44,208 nt of DNA, taken from Bacteroidales bacterium. Its GTDB lineage: Bacteria > Bacteroidota > Bacteroidia > Bacteroidales > UBA10428. Made by a program: the position numbers and the translations under genes. The stretch is from NCBI GenBank assembly GCA_016935435.1, contig JAFGQZ010000097.1, forward strand, positions 1-44,208. The letters are read 5' to 3'. A model generated the notes under the pieces. That model saw only the letters and a list, made by a program, of their open reading frames with translations, ran no database searches and had not been told where the DNA came from. Below are positions 35,477 to 44,208 of the stretch, in pieces. The stretch's first letter is position 1; every line of letters starts with the position of its first letter.

Positions 35477-37624
35477 TTATTCTTCTTCCTGTTCTGCTTC
35501 GTATTCTTTGAGCAGTTGATCCTGAACTTCGCCCGGCACTGCCGAGTATTCTGCAAATTTCATGGAGTAATACCCGCGCCCGCCGGTGTTGGAACTTAGC
35601 GATGTCTGGTATTTGTTCATTTCTGCCAGCGGAACTTTGGCCGATATTTTTTCAAAGCCGTGTTCGCTCGACATTCCCAGCACTAAAGCACGGCGCCCTT
35701 GTAAGTCGCTCATTACATCGCCCATCCTGTCGCTTGGCACGAAAACTTCCACATCGTAAATAGGTTCGAGTATCTTTGCCCCGGCTTTTTTAAATGCCTG
35801 GCTGAATGCATTACGGCCGGCCAGTTTAAACGAAATTTCGTTAGAATCAACCGGGTGCATTTTACCGTCATATACATAAACGCTAATATCGCGGGCGTAA
35901 GAGCCGGTAAGGGGGCCTTCTTCCATTTTCTCCATAATGCCTTTAAGTATGGCAGGCAGGAAGCGGGCATCAATCGAGCCGCCTACAATACAGTTATAGA
36001 ACATGAGTTTGCCGCCCCAGGGAAGTTTTTGTTCGTCTTCGCCGCGAACAGATATTTTCATGTCCTTGCCATCAATTTTAAACATGTCCTTGGGCTTAGC
36101 GCCATCAATATATGGTTCAATAACCAGGTGCACTTCTCCAAATTGCCCGGCGCCGCCCGATTGTTTTTTGTGCCGGTAGTCGGCCTGGGCAGTTTTTGTT
36201 ATGGTTTCGCGGTAAGGTATGCGGGGTTTAATAAATTCTGTTTCAATTTTAAACTGGTTGTCGAGGTGCCATTTCAGAATATTCAGGTGATATTCGCCAT
36301 TTCCTGAAACAATAATTTGTTTAAGTTCTTTCGAATATTCAATCTGAATGGTTGGATCCTCATCGTGCATGCGGTTAAGAGCTTCGCCCAGTTTTTCGTC
36401 GTCGCCTTCGCTAAGTGGCCTTATTGCAGTGCGGTATTTGGGTTCGGGGAAAACCATCGGGCCAAAAACAGTTTCGTTGGCGCTTAATGTTTGGTTGAAC
36501 TTTGTGGCTTTAAGTTTTACGGTAGCACCTATGTCGCCGGCAACCATCGATTCAACTTTTTGCCTGTTTTTGCCGGCACAGGCAAAAATCTGCGATACAC
36601 GTTCTTTGTTTTTTGTTTTTGAGTTGGTAAGATCAATGCCTTCGGTTAGGGTGCCCGACATAACTTTAAAGTATATTACCTCGCCAATGTGCTGTTCGGT
36701 GCTGGTTTTAAACACAAACAATGAGGCAGGGTTTTTGGCATCGCAAACAACGGGTTTACCAGCAGCGTCTTCGCGTGGCTTAACCTGGGCAGGAGAGGGG
36801 GCAACGTTGGTAATAAACTCCAGTAAGCGGCCAACGCCCATGTCTTTTTTTGCAGAGCAGCAAAATACCGGGAATATACCCCTGTTGAGCAGGCCCAAAG
36901 TAATGCCTTTGCGCATCTCGTCTTCGGTAAGTTCTCCCTTGTCGAAGAAAATTTCCATTAGGTTTTCGTCGTTTTCGGCGCATTTTTCTACCAACTCGTT
37001 GTGAAGCTCAGCTGCCCTGTCGGCCTCTTCGGCTGGTATGGCAACAGCTTCGCGCCCGCCACCTTCTTTCAGTATAAACATTTTCATTAAAAGCACATCG
37101 ACAACGGCTTTAAATTCGGAGCCTGTGGCAACCGGGTATTGTACAATGGTTACATTGCTGCCGATTCTTTCTTTGGCCATCTCAATGGTTTTCTCGAAGT
37201 TTGCTTTTTCGTGGTCGAGGTGGTTTACGGCAATAATCATCGGTTTGTTGAACCTTGCAAGGTGCCTGTTGTGGATTTCGGTGCCCACTTCAACCCCGTT
37301 TTGGGCGTTAAGCACCAGGAGGGCAGAGTCGGCAACATACATGGCCGAAACAACGCCGCCAACAAAATCATCAAGGCCGGGGCAATCGATTATATTAACT
37401 TTTTTGTTGTTGTATTCGGTATATAAAACTGAAGAAAACACCGAGTTGCCGTTGTTTTGTTCAATATCTTTATAATCCGATACTGTGTTTTTGCTTCCCA
37501 CATCACCCCTGCGATCGATTACTTTACCTTCGAAAAGCATCGATTCGGCAAGGGTGGTTTTTCCGCAGCCGGTGTTACCCACCAGCATAATGTTTTTAAT
37601 GAGATCAGTTGTATATGTCTTCAT
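35477..37624 (-). CDS. Divergent elongation factor G paralogue (EF-G2-like)
   Basis: This 715-residue protein has the full EF-G layout: GTPase, domain II (~290-390), domain III, domain IV (KKQSGGAGQFGEVHLVIEP at ~500) and domain V. The GTPase motifs differ from translational EF-G: G1 is GNTGCGKT (16-23) rather than AHVDAGKT, G3 is DCPGLDDF (80-87) with Leu84 in place of the catalytic His, and G4 is NHLD (134-137) rather than NKxD. The switch I Thr position reads NGNSV. This fits an accessory EF-G2 with weak or no GTP hydrolysis, like the paralogue of Bacteroides thetaiotaomicron reported to act in starved cells. Domain IV looks intact, so it may still move ribosomes. Confidence 0.88.
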   Translation of the reverse strand: MKTYTTDLIKNIMLVGNTGCGKTTLAESMLFEGKVIDRRGDVGSKNTVSDYKDIEQNNGNSVFSSVLYTEYNNKKVNIIDCPGLDDFVGGVVSAMYVADSALLVLNAQNGVEVGTEIHNRHLARFNKPMIIAVNHLDHEKANFEKTIEMAKERIGSNVTIVQYPVATGSEFKAVVDVLLMKMFILKEGGGREAVAIPAEEADRAAELHNELVEKCAENDENLMEIFFDKGELTEDEMRKGITLGLLNRGIFPVFCCSAKKDMGVGRLLEFITNVAPSPAQVKPREDAAGKPVVCDAKNPASLFVFKTSTEQHIGEVIYFKVMSGTLTEGIDLTNSKTKNKERVSQIFACAGKNRQKVESMVAGDIGATVKLKATKFNQTLSANETVFGPMVFPEPKYRTAIRPLSEGDDEKLGEALNRMHDEDPTIQIEYSKELKQIIVSGNGEYHLNILKWHLDNQFKIETEFIKPRIPYRETITKTAQADYRHKKQSGGAGQFGEVHLVIEPYIDGAKPKDMFKIDGKDMKISVRGEDEQKLPWGGKLMFYNCIVGGSIDARFLPAILKGIMEKMEEGPLTGSYARDISVYVYDGKMHPVDSNEISFKLAGRNAFSQAFKKAGAKILEPIYDVEVFVPSDRMGDVMSDLQGRRALVLGMSSEHGFEKISAKVPLAEMNKYQTSLSSNTGGRGYYSMKFAEYSAVPGEVQDQLLKEYEAEQEEE

Positions 37625-37698
37625 TTTAATTGGTGTTAGAATTATACTTATAAGTTTCTATCATAGAATATTCTATTCCCCTTTTTTCAGAAGGCTAA

Positions 37699-37728
37699 CA
37701 AATGTAGCAATTTTTTAATACCAACAAA
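37699..37728 (-). promoter_or_regulatory. Predicted Bacteroidota promoter for the EF-G paralogue
   Basis: On the minus strand TTTG (37728-37725), 18 nt, then TACATTTG (37706-37699) fits the TTTG/TAnnTTTG pattern. Transcription would start near 37692, about 68 nt before the ATG. Confidence 0.6.
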
Positions 37729-37786
37729 GGGCAGCGAGTTTTTTCTGCATTCTAAAATCAACATATTGAACCAAACCCCTTATAAA

Positions 37787-38242
37787 TTATAGCTTAATGT
37801 AGGTTTCTTTTAAGAATGACACAATTTTGACCATTTCTGCCTGGTTGATTTTTTGCCTCAAGGCGCTGTCGATTATTGCAGTTTCGTTCTGGAGCATTGC
37901 CGGGTACCAGTCGCCGGGCGCAGCAAGGTCGTTTGAATGCCGGGGTATTATGTGTAGGTGAAGGTGTTCGATGGTTTGCCCGGCTTCGGTGCCATCTTGT
38001 ATTGTCCAGTCGAACGATTGGCAGCTGAAAGCCTTCATTAGCACCTGCACTATTTTCCTGCTGAAAACCACCATTTCATATAACAGGTTTTCGTTAAGGC
38101 CGAGCATGCTCCTGATGTGTTCTTTTGGAACAACCAGCGAGTGCCCGGGCAAAACCGGGGCAATATTGTACAAGGCCCTGAAACAGGGCGTTTCTGCAAA
38201 TGTGGTTAGTTCGGCAAGGGGTGGGCAAAAGGGGCAGTTCAT
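37787..38242 (-). CDS. HIT family hydrolase (Fhit/Ap4A-hydrolase-like)
   Basis: This 151-residue protein begins MNCPFCPP and contains NIAPVLPGHSLVVPKEHI at ~27-44 and the catalytic triad EHLHLHIIPR at ~112-121. The N-terminal CxxC and longer C-terminal tail set it apart from the HinT-like protein at 17123. Likely substrates are dinucleoside polyphosphates or other AMP-X compounds. It stands alone, 162 bp upstream (in + coordinates) of the EF-G paralogue start. Confidence 0.9.
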   Translation of the reverse strand: MNCPFCPPLAELTTFAETPCFRALYNIAPVLPGHSLVVPKEHIRSMLGLNENLLYEMVVFSRKIVQVLMKAFSCQSFDWTIQDGTEAGQTIEHLHLHIIPRHSNDLAAPGDWYPAMLQNETAIIDSALRQKINQAEMVKIVSFLKETYIKL

Positions 38243-38546
38243 TGATAGTTATAGTAAATAATAAGTATATGTTGTTGGTTTCGTTTAATGTTTATTAATT
38301 GAAACCGGCTTCGATGTTGAACCCTATTATATTTAAGCAGGGGAGCAGGCCAAACCGAAGGTATAAAAAAATCCAGAAACCCTGCCATAAAACATACCGG
38401 CTAATTAAATGTTTTTTTAATCAACATTTTTGGCACGCTTGTCAGGCCTGGCACATTGGTGAAAAAAAAATGAGGGTATTAGCGAAACAAAAAGTATTAT
38501 TGGCGTATAAAGAAAATATGTTTAACGAAAAACAAACCATACAAGC
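38243..38546. other. 304-bp intergenic region
   Basis: This AT-rich leader separates the divergent HIT and zincin lipoprotein genes. It contains a Lys-rich 83-codon ORF (38299-38550) with no family features, which I do not accept as a gene. No clear TAnnTTTG promoter was found. Confidence 0.4.
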
Positions 38547-40649
38547 ATGAAAACTATAAACATTGCCTTATTTATAACTGCAATAATTTTTGTTTCCTGC
38601 GACCGCGACAGCAGCAACACCGGCACAAGGAAAAACCCGCTCGGAAACATAATAGAAGAGCAATTAATATCATCCGATGGCGGGGTAATATCTACCCCTA
38701 AGCTCACTGTAGAAATTCCGGAAAACACCTTTACGGAAACCGTAGAAATATCTGTAAGCGTTAATAGTTCGAATACATTTGGTGCGGAGCAACTTAGTAA
38801 TATTTATTTTGTAAACAATATTCCCCCGGTTTTTAACGCGCCGATTACAATACGGCTTAATTCGGTGCCACAATCAGACGATTTAAAGATGTTTATAGTT
38901 GAGCAGAATTACGTTAGGGGCACACATACAGAAGAACTGTCTTATAGGCCGGCAGATTATACCTTCGAAGGTGAAGAAGTTGTTGTTGTATTGCCGGCAA
39001 ACAACGGGAGCTTAAAAACAACGGGTGCAAAATCGGCATTCAGCACCGACGGTGCATTTTCTGTTGGTGTGTTGGCTGTAGGCGGTTATAGCACATTGGT
39101 TTCTTCAGGCCGAAATTTTCAGCTCACATTTCCATCGGCCAGTATTGCCGAAGCCGAAGATTTGGCCGATTACCTCGAAGAGGCTTTTGGACGTTTTTCG
39201 GGCACAAACTTTGGTTTTAGCTACGCGGGCCGTACCAGTTGGCCGGTTGAAGTTGTTGTTAAGCCTTTGGCAAATACAGTTTATGGGTATATGACAGCTT
39301 CGGTTTGGGGCGACAATTATGCATCTTTGGAATTCAATTCCAATAAAATTTCAGATAGTGAAAGTATGCGTTTAACAGCAGGGCATGAGTTTATGCACTT
39401 TGTGCAGAACCTTTACGATCCCCGGAACAGGTTCTCGAAAGCTAAATTTGCTGCCCCGCATTTATGGGTCGATGAAGGGGTGGCCGTTTGGGCCGAAGAG
39501 TTTTTTACCGATCAGTCAGGTTATACATCTTCGATAAGGGCAGGCCACCAGATGGCGCCTTTTAGCGGAATGTTGAAAGGCGCAGAAAGCGATGCTGCCG
39601 ATCATGGTTATGGCATGTCGGCATTGTTTAAATATATCGCCGGCGAATATGGGACATCGTCAATAAAAACCATTTACGAAAATATAGCCAAAGGCGAAAA
39701 TGCCGATAAAGCAATTGGCGCAGCCACAAATACCGACTATGCCTCGTGGTATGGGGTGTTCCTCCAGAAATATGCTGCAGGCGAACTGTATTCCGACGTA
39801 GCTGTAAATACTTGGATCGGCAACAAATCGGGCGACTTTGCCATTCGAAGTTCAAACGATACATTAAAAGAATTTAAATCGAATTTTGCCGAGCTGGCCG
39901 GAAAATTTTATACTATTTCTATCGAACCCGATGCGGTTAAAGACGAGTCGGCCTTGGAAATTTCTGTTAAACAAGGGTACAACGGAAAAGTATGTGCCTA
40001 TAAATACAGTGCATCGACTTTTGAAAGAATTGGTTATGTAGCTTCTACTGTAACAGTTGCCGAAATTAAGGCCATCGCCCAGTCGGGGCAAAAAATACTG
40101 GTGTTGGCATCAAACCTCGACAACAGCTATGCAACCAACGATGAAAATGAACTTACCCTTCAGTTTAAGGTGGTCAACAACAAGACAACTTTCACTAAAG
40201 TTAGTTTCGATTTCGATGTAATGTCAACAAATATTATTAGTTACGAAACAGGTTCGTCGAGCACGGGGCAAAACCGTTATTATTATTCGCTGCCAGAAGT
40301 GCCTGCAGTGCAGAACGGCAACGTTATTACAGCAAGCTGGAACGGAGTGTACTATTACCAGAGGCAGGGCTCGGCCACAATAACTTTCGACGGCAACAAG
40401 ATTGTTTCGTACGAGATAAACGATGTTATCAGTTATAACACATCCACCGAAACGATAGTTATAACAGGGACCAATATGCCGCTTGCAGGAGAAAATGTTT
40501 TTGGCTTAAGTTTTTCGGCCCCGAGCAGTTGCACCTCGGTTACAGAATATTATAGTTTTACCCAATATACCGGCTTCTCGGAGGAAACAACCGGATTTTT
40601 CTGTGACCCCCAATACGGGAACGATTCTTTTATTAACTTAAGGTACTGA
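38547..40649 (+). CDS. Zincin-like (HExxH...E) metallopeptidase lipoprotein
   Basis: This 700-residue lipoprotein has lipobox FVSC (Cys18) followed by DRDSS, the surface-export type. Residues ~40-105 resemble a ZU5-like beta domain (SSDGGVISTPKLTVEIPENTF, NAPITIRL). A gluzincin-like core follows with GHEFMHFVQN (His280, Glu281, His284) and WVDEGVAVWAEEFF with Glu310 as probable third zinc ligand, 26 residues after the second His. Residues ~400-700 are beta-rich and unassigned. It is likely a surface metallopeptidase; it could also be a structural relative with lost activity. It belongs to no family I can name. It is followed by the giant adhesin gene on the same strand. Confidence 0.75.
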   Translation: MKTINIALFITAIIFVSCDRDSSNTGTRKNPLGNIIEEQLISSDGGVISTPKLTVEIPENTFTETVEISVSVNSSNTFGAEQLSNIYFVNNIPPVFNAPITIRLNSVPQSDDLKMFIVEQNYVRGTHTEELSYRPADYTFEGEEVVVVLPANNGSLKTTGAKSAFSTDGAFSVGVLAVGGYSTLVSSGRNFQLTFPSASIAEAEDLADYLEEAFGRFSGTNFGFSYAGRTSWPVEVVVKPLANTVYGYMTASVWGDNYASLEFNSNKISDSESMRLTAGHEFMHFVQNLYDPRNRFSKAKFAAPHLWVDEGVAVWAEEFFTDQSGYTSSIRAGHQMAPFSGMLKGAESDAADHGYGMSALFKYIAGEYGTSSIKTIYENIAKGENADKAIGAATNTDYASWYGVFLQKYAAGELYSDVAVNTWIGNKSGDFAIRSSNDTLKEFKSNFAELAGKFYTISIEPDAVKDESALEISVKQGYNGKVCAYKYSASTFERIGYVASTVTVAEIKAIAQSGQKILVLASNLDNSYATNDENELTLQFKVVNNKTTFTKVSFDFDVMSTNIISYETGSSSTGQNRYYYSLPEVPAVQNGNVITASWNGVYYYQRQGSATITFDGNKIVSYEINDVISYNTSTETIVITGTNMPLAGENVFGLSFSAPSSCTSVTEYYSFTQYTGFSEETTGFFCDPQYGNDSFINLRY

Positions 40650-40681
40650 AACAACTTTTTTTAAGGGTTTAATAGTATGTG

Positions 40682-40707
40682 TGGCTTTTAATGCCAGCCT
40701 AAAGCCA
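40682..40707 (+). terminator. Weak hairpin after the zincin lipoprotein gene
   Basis: TGGCTTT (40682-40688) pairs with AAAGCCA (40701-40707) over 12 nt, followed by an AT-rich stretch. It lies 32 nt after the stop and could be a weak terminator or attenuator before the adhesin gene. Confidence 0.4.
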
Positions 40708-40746
40708 ATCATTTTAATTGTAATTTATTTAACAAAAAATAATCTC

Positions 40747-43700
40747 ATGAAACATTTTTACCTGTTATTTCAATGTATTTTCTTTTTCAACCTGGGCATC
40801 TGGGCCCAGACTGCAACTTCTCCGGCTTTAGGAGACGGCACAGAAGGGAACCCCTATCAAATTGCAACCCTCGAAAATTTGTACTGGATATCTCAGAATG
40901 AGGTTTCGTGGGATAAATATTTTATACAAACAGCCGATATTGATGCTGCAGGTACTTCGGCATGGAATGGAGGCGAAGGCTGGGCGCCAGTTGGAAACAA
41001 CCTGAATATGTTTTCGGGTTCGTATAACGGCAACGGGCACAGTATTTCAGGCCTTACAATAAACCGGAATGGTAATTTTCAGGGCTTTTTTGGTTATATC
41101 GACACAACTGGTAAAGTAACTAATCTTAATTTGTTAAGCATTAACTTCCAGGTTGTAATTGATTTTTCCGGAGGGCTGTCGGCATATAATTACGGCATAA
41201 TACAAAACTGTAGTGTTGCAGGTAGCATTGTCAGCACAGCCAATGCCAAGGCTGGCGGGCTGGCAGGGCATAATCTGGGGACAATCGATTCTTGTTTGGC
41301 TGCCGTTACAGTTAACTCATCGCCGGGGAGCGCTGCCGGCCTTGTGAATACAAACGACGGGATTATTTCAAATAGCAGTGCATCGGGCGAAACATTATCT
41401 GACGAAGGCAATGCCGGAGGGTTGGTTTATATTAACAATAACCAGATAACCAATTGCTCCTCAGCAGGAAATTCCAGCTCATGGTGGGCCGGGAATGCTG
41501 CCGGTTTTGTTACAGCTAATTATGGCCACATTGAACAATGTTTTTCAACCGGAAATGCTTTTGCAATGGATGGTTCATGCGGAGGCTTTGCTTTAAATAA
41601 TTACGGAACGATTGCCAATAGCTATGCTTCGGGCAGTGCCGGTTGTGGAATGTCAACTACAGCAGGGCTGGTTTATGCTAATTATGGAATGGTAAACAAC
41701 TGTTATTCTACTGGCAGTGTATCGAGCGGGATGGATACACCCAACGGGCTTATTGCTTATAACCTCGGCGGAACGGTTATTGACAGTTATTGGGATATCA
41801 ATACATCGGGCACAGTAAGTTCCAAAGGGGGAACCGGGAAAACCTCGGCCGAGATGAAAAAAGCCGGCACATTCCCTAACTGGGAATTTGCCAGCATCTG
41901 GCATATCGATGAAACTGCCGGCACACCCGATAATGGAGGGTATCCATCGCTGGCATGGCAGGGCTTGGCGCATAATCCCACACCTGTTGTTAAATGCCTC
42001 GATGCAACCGATATTGCAGCTGCAAGCTTTACTGCAAACTGGCAGGTTTTTGGCGATGCCGATGGTTATTTTATCGATGTTGCTTCGGATATGGACTTTG
42101 CTTCTTATATTCCTGGTTTCGAAAATATCGATGTTGGCAATGTAAGCTCTCTTTTGGTTGAAGGGCTTCCTGATGGTTCATATCCCTGTTTTTACAGGGT
42201 GCGCGGGTATAATTCCGTGGGAACTGGCAGTAATTCAAACGCAATATTGGTTGGGGTACCATATTCAGGAGATGGGGCTACCAATAATCCTTATCTGATT
42301 AATAATCTTGACGACTTAGCTTTTTTATCGGAAAACCCTTTGATTTGGGACAAACACTTCCTGCTAACTGCTGATATCGATGCCCTGGCAACTTCAACCT
42401 GGAACGGTGGCGAAGGTTTTAGCCCTATCGGGAACAGTAATTTCCCTTTTAATGGTTCGTTTAATGGGGATAATTACGAGATTTCAAATCTGTATATTAA
42501 CCGCACCAGTATTGATTACCAGGCACTCTTTGGATTTGTTGGCTACTCGGGGCTCATACAAAACACCGGTCTTGTTTCGGCTGACATAACGGGCAACTAC
42601 AATATAGCCGGCCTGACAGCCTACAGCCTGGGTACTGTTCAAAAATGTTATTCTTCAGGGAGCGTTGAAGGTAAATACACAATTGGAGGGCTGGTGGGCT
42701 ATAACGGGGGCATGGTTGATAGCTGCTATTCGTCGGCAACGGTTACCACTGCGCAAAATACTATTGGCAACTTAGTGGGGTTGAATTATGGTTTGGTTTC
42801 AAACAGCTATACCAATGGTGTAGTCAATTCTATTGCTTCAGGTGGGGGTATAGCAGGAGTAAATCGTAAAACTATCGAAAATTGCTATTCAACAGGTACT
42901 GTAAGTTCGCCAAATAATGCCGGAGGAATTTGCGGGAGCAATTATGGAACAGTTTCAGAATGTTTCTCTACTATAAGTATTAGCGGTGGCAGCAGCTCTA
43001 CCGGTGGTTTGTTTGGTTATAACGACTACAACGGACGAGCTGTAAATTGTTATGCAACCGGCAATATATCGGGAGGTAATTATGTAGGCGGGCTTATTGG
43101 CATGAACCGTGGTTATGCCGACAATTGTTATTCAAACGGTTTAATTACCGGTACAAGCAACCGTGGAGGCTTAATTGGCTGGAGCCTAAATGCCGCCAAT
43201 GTTCAAAACTGCTATTGGGACACCCAGACATCTTCGCAGGCAACTTCCCCGGGTGGTGGTACCGGTAAAACAACTACCGAAATGAAAACTATGGCTACAT
43301 ATTTGCTATGGGGTTTCCCTGAAACATGGCATATCGATACACGTACTGTCAGTCCCGACAACAATGGTTACCCATCGCTTGCATGGCAGCAGTTGGCACA
43401 TTGCATGCCATTGGTAACGACCGATGAGGCTAAATCCATAACCGGAAATTCGGCCATTCTGGGCGGTGTTGTTAATTCCGAAGGCTACGATGCCGTTACC
43501 GAAAGAGGGGTTTTGTATTCTTCATCCAATGAAAGCCCTGAAATTGACGGTGCCGGAGTTACAAAAGTGGCAATCGGTAGTGGCAGCGGCGAATTTAGCC
43601 AGGAAATAACAGGTTTGTCGGCAGGTACAAACTATTATGTCCGTGCTTACGCAACAAACAGTCTGGGCCACGGATATGGCGGAATATTAAGTTTTACCAC

Positions 43701-44208
43701 TACCAGGCTGTCGCAAACAATTAGTTTTAACCCTCTGCCGGATAAAGTTTATGGCGATGAAGATTTCACAATTATAGCTTCTGCAAGTTCCGGGCTTACT
43801 GTTTCTTATAGTAGCTCCGATATTAATGTAGCTTCAGTTAGCGGCAATATTATTACAATTAATGGCGTTGGAAGCACAATTATTACAGCCAGCCAACCGG
43901 GTAATGAATTGTACCTGCCCGCAGAAACAGTTACAGACACTTTGTATGTTACCGCCAAAATGCTGACAGTTTCTGGCTTAACTGCCGAAAACAAAGAATA
44001 CGATGGAACTACTGACGCAGTTTTAAGCGGCGGTACACTCGAAGGGATAATTTCCGGCGACGATGTTACTGCCGGCATGCCGGTAAGCGGAAGCTTTGCC
44101 GACAAGAATGTTGGTTCAGCCAAAGCAGTAAGCATAAGCGCTATAAGCCTCAGCGGCGTTGATAAGGACAATTACAGCCTTACACAACCTACAGGGCTGA
44201 CAGCCGAC
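40747..44208 (+). CDS. Giant GLUG-repeat / FN3 / YDG adhesin, partial at 3' end
   Basis: An open frame runs from ATG 40747 to the window end, at least 1154 codons. A signal peptide (MKHFYLLFQCIFFFNLGIWAQ) leads to two large GLUG-rich blocks. Each opens with a GDGT/GDGA-xxNPYxI segment and an ADIDA...WNGGEG segment and closes with an SYWD/CYWD, GGTGKT, WHID, GYPSLAWQ series. GLUG repeats (xGGLVGYNxGxVxxCYSxGxV) form a beta-solenoid found in adhesins. A fibronectin-type-III-like segment (~420-500) separates the blocks. After the second block come another FN3-like unit (GVLYSSSNESPEID), a Big/MBG-like part and a YDG-like domain (NKEYDGTTDAVLSGG). A T9SS tail is expected beyond the window. Probable role: surface attachment. 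Confidence 0.88.
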   Translation, partial: MKHFYLLFQCIFFFNLGIWAQTATSPALGDGTEGNPYQIATLENLYWISQNEVSWDKYFIQTADIDAAGTSAWNGGEGWAPVGNNLNMFSGSYNGNGHSISGLTINRNGNFQGFFGYIDTTGKVTNLNLLSINFQVVIDFSGGLSAYNYGIIQNCSVAGSIVSTANAKAGGLAGHNLGTIDSCLAAVTVNSSPGSAAGLVNTNDGIISNSSASGETLSDEGNAGGLVYINNNQITNCSSAGNSSSWWAGNAAGFVTANYGHIEQCFSTGNAFAMDGSCGGFALNNYGTIANSYASGSAGCGMSTTAGLVYANYGMVNNCYSTGSVSSGMDTPNGLIAYNLGGTVIDSYWDINTSGTVSSKGGTGKTSAEMKKAGTFPNWEFASIWHIDETAGTPDNGGYPSLAWQGLAHNPTPVVKCLDATDIAAASFTANWQVFGDADGYFIDVASDMDFASYIPGFENIDVGNVSSLLVEGLPDGSYPCFYRVRGYNSVGTGSNSNAILVGVPYSGDGATNNPYLINNLDDLAFLSENPLIWDKHFLLTADIDALATSTWNGGEGFSPIGNSNFPFNGSFNGDNYEISNLYINRTSIDYQALFGFVGYSGLIQNTGLVSADITGNYNIAGLTAYSLGTVQKCYSSGSVEGKYTIGGLVGYNGGMVDSCYSSATVTTAQNTIGNLVGLNYGLVSNSYTNGVVNSIASGGGIAGVNRKTIENCYSTGTVSSPNNAGGICGSNYGTVSECFSTISISGGSSSTGGLFGYNDYNGRAVNCYATGNISGGNYVGGLIGMNRGYADNCYSNGLITGTSNRGGLIGWSLNAANVQNCYWDTQTSSQATSPGGGTGKTTTEMKTMATYLLWGFPETWHIDTRTVSPDNNGYPSLAWQQLAHCMPLVTTDEAKSITGNSAILGGVVNSEGYDAVTERGVLYSSSNESPEIDGAGVTKVAIGSGSGEFSQEITGLSAGTNYYVRAYATNSLGHGYGGILSFTTTRLSQTISFNPLPDKVYGDEDFTIIASASSGLTVSYSSSDINVASVSGNIITINGVGSTIITASQPGNELYLPAETVTDTLYVTAKMLTVSGLTAENKEYDGTTDAVLSGGTLEGIISGDDVTAGMPVSGSFADKNVGSAKAVSISAISLSGVDKDNYSLTQPTGLTAD

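Noticed and set aside
36348..37004. 218-codon ORF antisense to the EF-G paralogue
   Set aside because: The sense frame has the complete EF-G domain series; the antisense product is Ser-rich and featureless.
38299..38550. 83-codon + strand ORF overlapping the zincin gene start by four bases
   Set aside because: The ATGA-like overlap looks suggestive, but the product is a random-looking Lys/His/Gln-rich sequence with no domain, in an AT-rich leader.
40747..44208. Possible CRISPR-like or tandem DNA repeat in the adhesin region
   Set aside because: The repetition is at the protein level (GLUG motifs) with varied DNA sequence and no constant spacer/repeat lengths.

Overview
The window reads as a chromosomal segment of a Bacteroidota bacterium, most likely order Bacteroidales or Marinilabiliales. 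The evidence is type IX secretion C-terminal sorting tails, lipoproteins with acidic residues just after the lipidated Cys (the surface-export pattern of this phylum), a 286-residue primary sigma factor, NigD-like and SusE/F-like proteins, a LytS/LytTR module behind a TonB receptor, and promoters of the TTTG-N18-21-TAnnTTTG type. No rRNA, tRNA or CRISPR array was seen.

Layout. (1) 1-1900 is accessory DNA: a truncated IS1380-type transposase, an AT-rich orphan membrane-anchored gene, a 32-bp perfect palindrome, REP-like hairpins and the C-terminal stub of a REP-associated (Y1/IS200-like) transposase. (2) 1923-10259 holds secreted and surface proteins: a PKD/beta-helix T9SS protein, a discoidin + beta/gamma-crystallin-like + calpain-like lipoprotein, and a GH31 glycosidase followed by a SusE/F-like T9SS protein. 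(3) 10588-13394 is a two-gene, ATGA-coupled outer-membrane pair (helix-hairpin-helix protein and PorV-like barrel). (4) 13638-19037 contains an orphan double-propeller histidine kinase, a HIT protein, greA and two small envelope proteins. (5) 19083-27165 carries a Rieske-like lipoprotein, pgeF, a seven-PAS histidine kinase, a STAS/SEC14-like protein, pepT and a lipoate ligase. (6) 27257-32744 has a NigD-like lipoprotein, then a four-gene unit: TonB receptor, secreted helical-repeat protein, LytS-type kinase, LytTR regulator. (7) 32860-38242 is housekeeping: rpoD, an EamA transporter with a YkgJ-type cysteine-cluster protein, a divergent EF-G paralogue and a second HIT protein. (8) 38547-44208 holds a zincin-like lipoprotein and the start of a giant GLUG/YDG adhesin that runs off the window.

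How it fits together. Much of the window concerns sensing and handling material at the cell surface. T9SS cargo and surface lipoproteins (peptidase-like, glycosidase, carbohydrate-binding, adhesin) sit among three sensor kinases and one TonB receptor. The clearest candidate for a little-described system is the TonB receptor/LytS/LytTR unit, which has three TACAG-N4-TCG elements in its leader, two of them exactly 21 bp apart. Other points of interest are the EF-G paralogue with altered GTPase motifs, the HHH + PorV-like barrel pair, the calpain-like lipoprotein, a PAS domain with a four-cysteine cluster, and a family of GC-rich palindromes at gene ends. All functional assignments come from reading motifs by eye; no database search was run.
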